DNA of 10,461 nucleotides from assembly GCA_014860845.1 (NCBI GenBank), contig JACZIY010000665.1:1-10461 (forward strand). Direction: 5' to 3'. Position 1 is the first letter of the stretch, and every line of letters begins with the position of its first letter. The notes below the pieces were generated by a model that was given only the letters and a program-made list of their open reading frames with translations, ran no database searches and was not told the DNA's origin. Both the position numbers and the translations under genes were made by a program. Below, in pieces: positions 7,595 to 10,461 of the stretch. The stretch comes from Anaerolineaceae bacterium. Lineage in GTDB: Bacteria; Chloroflexota; Anaerolineae; Anaerolineales; Anaerolineaceae.

Positions 7595-7648
7595 CAACTT
7601 AAATATATCATTTTATTGAATAAAGAATGATCGAACAATTATTTAAAT

Positions 7649-7676
7649 CTGTCAATGAAGGCATGAATGCTATAAT
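7649..7676 (+). promoter_or_regulatory. Extended -10 promoter of the nucleotide salvage operon
   Basis: CTGTCA (7649-7654), a 16-bp spacer, then TATAAT (7671-7676) preceded by TGC, a full extended -10 element. Initiation would be near 7683, leaving a leader of about 20 nt that contains the AGGAGGA ribosome site (7694-7700). It is the best promoter match I found in the window. Confidence 0.65.
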
Positions 7677-7703
7677 CAAATTATCGGGAGAGCAGGAGGA
7701 CTC

Positions 7704-8252
7704 ATGTTTTCCATTTATACCATTTCGAGACAATATGGAAGTGGGGGAAGTAAGCTGGCAATGAAACTCGCTGAACTTAGTGGATATAAATTGGTTTGGA
7801 GGGAGGTAATTAATCAGGCTGCTATAAAAATCGGTTCTCCAGATATGGCATTGGCGGTGATTGATGAATTAGGGTTGTTAGGTATTTGTCCTGATGAAGA
7901 GACTTGCTCAAAATTCAGAGAGGCAATCAGTCAGGTAGTTGTAGAAATAGCTGAGAAGGGAAATGTTGTCATTGTCGGACGAGCCAGTCAATTAATCTTA
8001 AAAGGATTTCCTAATTGTTTACATCTTAAGATAATCGCTGGAATGGATACAAGGATTAAGAATATTCAATTATCCAAAAATGTTAATGAGAAGGCAGCAA
8101 AAGCTCAAATCGAAGAAAGCGATCGCAATCGCAAAAACTTTATTATAAAATTTTACCAGGCAGATTGGAATGATCCATCTTTGTATGATTTAACGATTAA
8201 TACAGATCATATTGATTTAGATTCTATCGCCGAATGGATTATTAAATTATAG
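7704..8252 (+). CDS. Cytidylate kinase-like family protein
   Basis: A 182-aa P-loop protein of the cytidylate kinase-like family (Pfam Cytidylate_kin2). The family name implies nucleoside monophosphate phosphorylation, but few members have been tested. The N-terminal TISRQYGSGGSKLA at 6-19 is the family's form of the phosphate-binding loop. VVIVGRASQLIL at 88-99 matches the conserved central segment. EESDRNRKNFI near 137-147 and the closing DPSLYDLTINTD at 157-168 match the lid and C-terminal strand of the family. It is first in a tight operon: the next gene starts 7 bases after its stop, and hypoxanthine phosphoribosyltransferase comes third, fitting a nucleotide-metabolism role. The start is fixed by AGGAGGA 3 bases before the ATG. 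Substrate is not established. Confidence 0.85.
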   Translation: MFSIYTISRQYGSGGSKLAMKLAELSGYKLVWREVINQAAIKIGSPDMALAVIDELGLLGICPDEETCSKFREAISQVVVEIAEKGNVVIVGRASQLILKGFPNCLHLKIIAGMDTRIKNIQLSKNVNEKAAKAQIEESDRNRKNFIIKFYQADWNDPSLYDLTINTDHIDLDSIAEWIIKL

Positions 8253-8259
8253 GATTTGT

Positions 8260-8646
8260 ATGACTATCGATGAAGAAATAAAATTGGTGAGATTTTCTCA
8301 CGTTGCAGAAGAAATGTTTGCCCGAATCCTGGATTTTTATGGCGTGGTTTGGCAATATGAACCAAAAACGTTTGATTTAGAATGGAATGAAAAAGGAAAA
8401 GTTAAATTAGCTTTCTCTCCAGATTTTTATTTACCAGATCAAGATCTTTTCGTTGAATTAACAACACTCAGACCGCAATTAGCAACCATTAAAAATAAGA
8501 AATTAAGGTTGATGAATGAGCTTTATCCAGAAATAAAAATCAAACTGATGAAAAGACGTGATATCCGTGATTTATTAATTAAATATGGTTTATATGATGA
8601 AGCTCAGAATTTACATGGTACGGATGCACAAAGAGGTGATGTGTGA
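8260..8646 (+). CDS. Uncharacterised small protein, PD-(D/E)XK nuclease-like
   Basis: A 128-aa protein. I know similar uncharacterised proteins from Chloroflexi and Actinobacteria, but not a tested function. The order of elements suggests a restriction-endonuclease-like fold: an N-terminal helix with Glu17/Glu18 (FSHVAEEMFARILDFYG, 12-28), a strand WQYEP (31-35), Pro54-Asp55 in FSPDFYLP, then Glu66 in LFVELTT, then a Lys-rich helix (IKNKKLRLMNELYP, 77-90) and the strand IKIKLM. The PD...E part matches the PD-(D/E)XK pattern, but the usual Lys two residues after Glu is Thr68, so activity is doubtful unless a nearby Lys substitutes. AGGA overlapping the upstream stop serves as ribosome site. 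Its stop overlaps the next start by 4 bp, so it is coupled to hpt. Fold assignment is inference. Confidence 0.8.
   Translation: MTIDEEIKLVRFSHVAEEMFARILDFYGVVWQYEPKTFDLEWNEKGKVKLAFSPDFYLPDQDLFVELTTLRPQLATIKNKKLRLMNELYPEIKIKLMKRRDIRDLLIKYGLYDEAQNLHGTDAQRGDV
8633..8639 (+). promoter_or_regulatory. Ribosome binding site of hpt
   Basis: GAGGTGA, within AGAGGTGA, ends 3 bases before the GTG at 8643. It supports the unusual start codon and lies inside the last codons of the upstream gene. Confidence 0.75.
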
Positions 8647-9239
8647 ATAAATCAGAAAATAAAATTAATGATGCAATCAGTCAAATTTTATACACAGAAG
8701 AACAAATTAAAAATCGGATTTCCGAATTAGCTGATTTGATCAATGAGGATTATAGGAATAAATATCCAGTATTTGTTGGGGTACTCAAAGGGGTGTTTAT
8801 TTTTATGGCTGATTTATTACGCAATGTAAAAATCGATTGTGACGTTGATTTTCTGGCGATCAGTAATTACAGTAATGACGCCAGAACACGCGGTGTAGTC
8901 AGGTTGGTTAAAGATCTGGACATCCCGATTGAAGGCAGACATGTATTGTTCATTGAAGATGTTATTGATACTGGTCTGACGCTCCATTATCTGCTCAGGA
9001 ATTTGAATGAACGGAATCCAATCAGTCTTAAGGTGTGTACCTTATTTAACAAACCGACACATCGATTAATCGAATTACCTATTCAATACAAAGGCTTTGA
9101 CCTTCCGGATAAATTTATCGTTGGTTATGGTCTGGATTACAATGAAAGATACCGCAATTTGCCTTATGTAGGTATTATCAAAGCTGAAATCTTCCAGCAA
9201 CCTGCCAGTAACGCTATTAAATTGAAACAGGGGCTCTAA
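8643..9239 (+). CDS. hpt: Hypoxanthine phosphoribosyltransferase
   Basis: A type I phosphoribosyltransferase of 198 aa. It joins hypoxanthine or guanine to PRPP, giving IMP or GMP, in cytoplasmic purine salvage. Signatures: VFVGVLKGVFIFMADLLR (43-60, with the LKG diphosphate-contact loop), the flexible-loop tail SNYSNDARTRG (74-84), the PRPP-binding VLFIEDVIDTGLT (101-113) and DKFIVGYGLDYNERYRNLPYVG (156-177), which contacts the purine. Length is slightly above the usual 175-185 aa because of short N- and C-terminal extensions. The start is GTG in a GTGA overlap with the upstream stop, with a strong GAGGTGA site, so translation is coupled. It is last in the operon; a weak terminator-like hairpin lies only about 270 bases downstream. 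Confidence 0.95.
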   Translation: MNKSENKINDAISQILYTEEQIKNRISELADLINEDYRNKYPVFVGVLKGVFIFMADLLRNVKIDCDVDFLAISNYSNDARTRGVVRLVKDLDIPIEGRHVLFIEDVIDTGLTLHYLLRNLNERNPISLKVCTLFNKPTHRLIELPIQYKGFDLPDKFIVGYGLDYNERYRNLPYVGIIKAEIFQQPASNAIKLKQGL

Positions 9240-9543
9240 GTAACCTAATTTTAGCTTTTCTTTACCCTTTTCTAAGTTAACTGCTTTCTCCTAATTCATG
9301 AAAGACTTACATCCTATCACTTAGAAACTTTTCCTAAATCGTTTGTTTCACCTTTTCGGAGAATTTCTCTCACGGTACTACAAACTTCTGATTTAGTTTT
9401 TAAGGTAGAGGGGCTAATTCAATTTCTCAGAGCTCCCTGCAATTTCATTATAGGGAGTTTGTATAGACAAGTCAATATATCTTGAAAAATTTTAAGATTC
9501 GAATTTCTACCAAGAACAATTATTTGGTTCTTTTTATTAATTC
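9240..9543. other. Gene-free stretch with inverted repeats
   Basis: No open frame or known RNA gene is recognised in these 304 bases between the convergent hpt and helix-hairpin-helix genes. The plus strand is pyrimidine-rich, especially at about 9246-9300. Inverted repeats seen are TTTCTAAGT (9269-9277) with ACTTAGAAA (9319-9327), and CTCCCT (9433-9438) with AGGGAG (9452-9457), the latter extendable with G-U pairs. It may be long untranslated sequence, a small RNA or a decayed gene. Confidence 0.5.
9512..9535 (+). terminator. Weak terminator-like hairpin downstream of hpt
   Basis: AAGAAC (9512-9517) and GTTCTT (9527-9532) form a 6-bp stem with a 9-nt loop, and Ts continue to 9535. It faces the plus strand and would end transcripts from hpt just before the convergent gene. 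The stem is short. Confidence 0.4.
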
Positions 9544-9954
9544 TTATTTTGGCTTTTTTGCAGCTAGTTGAGCCTGTGCAGACCAGGTTTCTGGGTCAGC
9601 CAGTCGTAGATTCTTCTTTTCCAGAATAATTTTCAAATCCTCAACACTTGTTGAACCCAAATCTGAGAATGTATAAATATGATTCTCATTTAATAAAGAT
9701 TCGATTGCTGGTCCGATACCTTTAATTTCCTTCAGGTTATCTTTGAGGATTTCTGATGGGGTTTGCGAATTTTCAACGTCAACGAACTCTGTTGATTTTT
9801 CAACTGGTGAAATTTTTATATATTTATCAATTAAGGTTGAAACTTTGTTATTATTTTTCTTGGTTAATTGGTAAAGGGTTAAGAAAATCGAACTGAATAC
9901 CCCAATTAATATACCAAGCCACAAAAATATTTTTGAATTTTTTTGGTTATTCAT
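9544..9954 (-). CDS. Membrane-anchored helix-hairpin-helix protein
   Basis: A 136-aa protein of unknown role. Residues 9-30 form one transmembrane helix followed by a basic KKNNNK stretch, so the N-terminus is a membrane anchor; a polar linker (about 37-70) leads to the C-terminal domain. That domain begins LKEIKGIGPAIESLL (74-88), a classic helix-hairpin-helix with GIG turn, and ends RLADPETWSAQAQLAA (117-132). The same IKGIGP...DPxTWxxQA pattern occurs at the C-termini of many bacterial proteins as a small HhH domain that may bind DNA or protein. I chose the ATG at 9954: AAAGG lies 5 bases upstream. An in-frame TTG 18 bases earlier sits inside a hairpin and has no ribosome site. It lies 52 bp downstream of the DUF4332 gene, same strand. 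Confidence 0.82.
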   Translation of the reverse strand: MNNQKNSKIFLWLGILIGVFSSIFLTLYQLTKKNNNKVSTLIDKYIKISPVEKSTEFVDVENSQTPSEILKDNLKEIKGIGPAIESLLNENHIYTFSDLGSTSVEDLKIILEKKNLRLADPETWSAQAQLAAKKPK

Positions 9955-9969
9955 ATTAACCTTTAAATT

Positions 9970-9998
9970 CAAACCGTGACTATTGGAGTCACGGTTTG
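9970..9998 (-). terminator. Perfect 11-bp hairpin between the two helix-hairpin-helix genes
   Basis: CAAACCGTGAC (9970-9980) and GTCACGGTTTG (9988-9998) pair without mismatch around a 7-nt loop. Read on the minus strand it follows the DUF4332 stop by 8 bases, and GAATTT follows it instead of a clean U-run. It could be an attenuator, an RNA-stability element or a weak terminator. Confidence 0.5.
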
Positions 9999-10006
9999 TT
10001 CTGTCA

Positions 10007-10411
10007 CTAATATTCTACTATTCTTGGTAATTCTTTAGCTTGTTTAACCCAGGCTTCTACCTGTGATAAAACTGGCAATCTGCGAACTAATTTTTTTGTT
10101 TCATTGACTTCTGCTAATTTTAGCAGAAGATTTTCCGGTTTCCTTTGAGCCAATTCTGGTACTGTATCAACACCAGCCTCTTCAAGTAGATCGGAATATT
10201 CTTCTCCAATACCTTTGATTCGGAACAAATCTGCAAGATTTACCCATTCCAAAATCAATTTGTCGGAAATCTGCAATACCTCTGATAATTTCTTTCTATC
10301 CTTAGATTTTGCTGCAACTTTTAGTAGACCTTCTACTGTTTTGATTCCTTCTTTTGCAAGTAATTCTGCATATTTAGGACCGATACCTTCGATATCTGAT
10401 ATTTTCGCCAT
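10007..10411 (-). CDS. DUF4332 helix-hairpin-helix protein
   Basis: A 134-aa soluble protein covering the whole DUF4332 domain; function unknown. Two helix-hairpin-helix motifs are visible: ISDIEGIGPKYAELLAKEGI (4-23) and LFRIKGIGEEYSDLLEEAGV (62-81). Family hallmarks are LEWVNLADL (54-62), AGVDTVPELAQRKPENL (79-95) and the C-terminal LVRRLP...WVKQAKELPRIVEY (108-134). Such paired HhH motifs often contact nucleic acid, but no activity is known to me for this family. I chose the ATG at 10411, with GGAGG 4 bases upstream; a TTG start 12 bases earlier would put the ribosome site inside the coding sequence. It is probably co-transcribed with the membrane-anchored HhH gene downstream. Confidence 0.9.
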   Translation of the reverse strand: MAKISDIEGIGPKYAELLAKEGIKTVEGLLKVAAKSKDRKKLSEVLQISDKLILEWVNLADLFRIKGIGEEYSDLLEEAGVDTVPELAQRKPENLLLKLAEVNETKKLVRRLPVLSQVEAWVKQAKELPRIVEY

Positions 10412-10452
10412 TAGACCTCCCAATTTTTTGTACTATTACAGTTTATAAATTT

Positions 10453-10458
10453 ATTATA
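10453..10458 (-). promoter_or_regulatory. Possible -10 element for the DUF4332 gene
   Basis: TATAAT on the minus strand, 42 bases before the chosen start codon. The -35 position would lie beyond the window edge, so it cannot be tested here, and the region is AT-rich. Confidence 0.3.
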
Positions 10459-10461
10459 TAC

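Noticed and set aside
8119..8126. GCGATCGC octamer inside the cytidylate kinase-like gene, the sequence of the cyanobacterial HIP1 repeat
   Set aside because: Only one copy was noticed and nothing else suggests a cyanobacterium; taken as chance within coding sequence.
9340..9400. Purine-rich minus-strand string with CCGAAAAGG, faintly like a glycine riboswitch core
   Set aside because: The other conserved aptamer segments are absent, and no gene starts downstream on that strand.
10215..10448. Plus-strand frame opposite the DUF4332 gene
   Set aside because: The minus-strand frame matches DUF4332 along its whole length and has a strong ribosome site; the plus frame is its shadow.

Overview
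The window looks like chromosomal DNA from a bacterium of the Chloroflexi (Chloroflexota), most likely class Anaerolineae. The grounds are inference: AT-rich bacterial DNA with Shine-Dalgarno sites, two secreted lipoproteins with T-L-[SA]-C signal-peptide ends, a mevalonate-type decarboxylase with a KYWGNK motif, an S1C protease with an extra C-terminal module, and small helix-hairpin-helix/DUF4332 proteins. I see no phage, transposon, CRISPR or rRNA/tRNA gene. Eleven protein genes cover most of the window.

Left part (1-3555): a mevalonate-pathway decarboxylase on the minus strand is divergent from a lipoprotein-type HtrA-like serine protease, across a very AT-rich 264-bp gap. Two terminator hairpins in tandem follow the protease. 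Then comes a small lipoprotein whose stop codon lies 2 bp from the stop of the convergent gene, with a terminator hairpin buried in that gene's coding end.

Middle part (3558-7512): a minus-strand run reads phosphofructokinase-like, then YgiQ-type radical SAM, then THUMP-methyltransferase (RlmL/YpsC type). The gaps are 27 and 46 bp, so it is probably one transcript. The phosphofructokinase-like protein has altered active-site residues. The YgiQ frame continues in register past its stop and closes on the methyltransferase start codon, which suggests a recently gained stop or a sequence error.

Right part (7704-10461): diverging from that run, a well-formed extended -10 promoter drives a tight three-gene operon: a cytidylate kinase-like protein, a small PD-(D/E)XK-nuclease-like protein of unknown role, and hypoxanthine phosphoribosyltransferase. 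Gaps are 7 bp and a 4-bp overlap. The theme is nucleotide salvage. A 304-bp gene-free stretch with inverted repeats follows. On the minus strand come two short helix-hairpin-helix genes, one soluble DUF4332 protein and one membrane-anchored, separated by a perfect 11-bp hairpin.

I found no clear new multi-gene system. The points most worth checking are the YgiQ stop codon, the altered phosphofructokinase site, the nuclease-like gene in the salvage operon, and the substrate of the decarboxylase.
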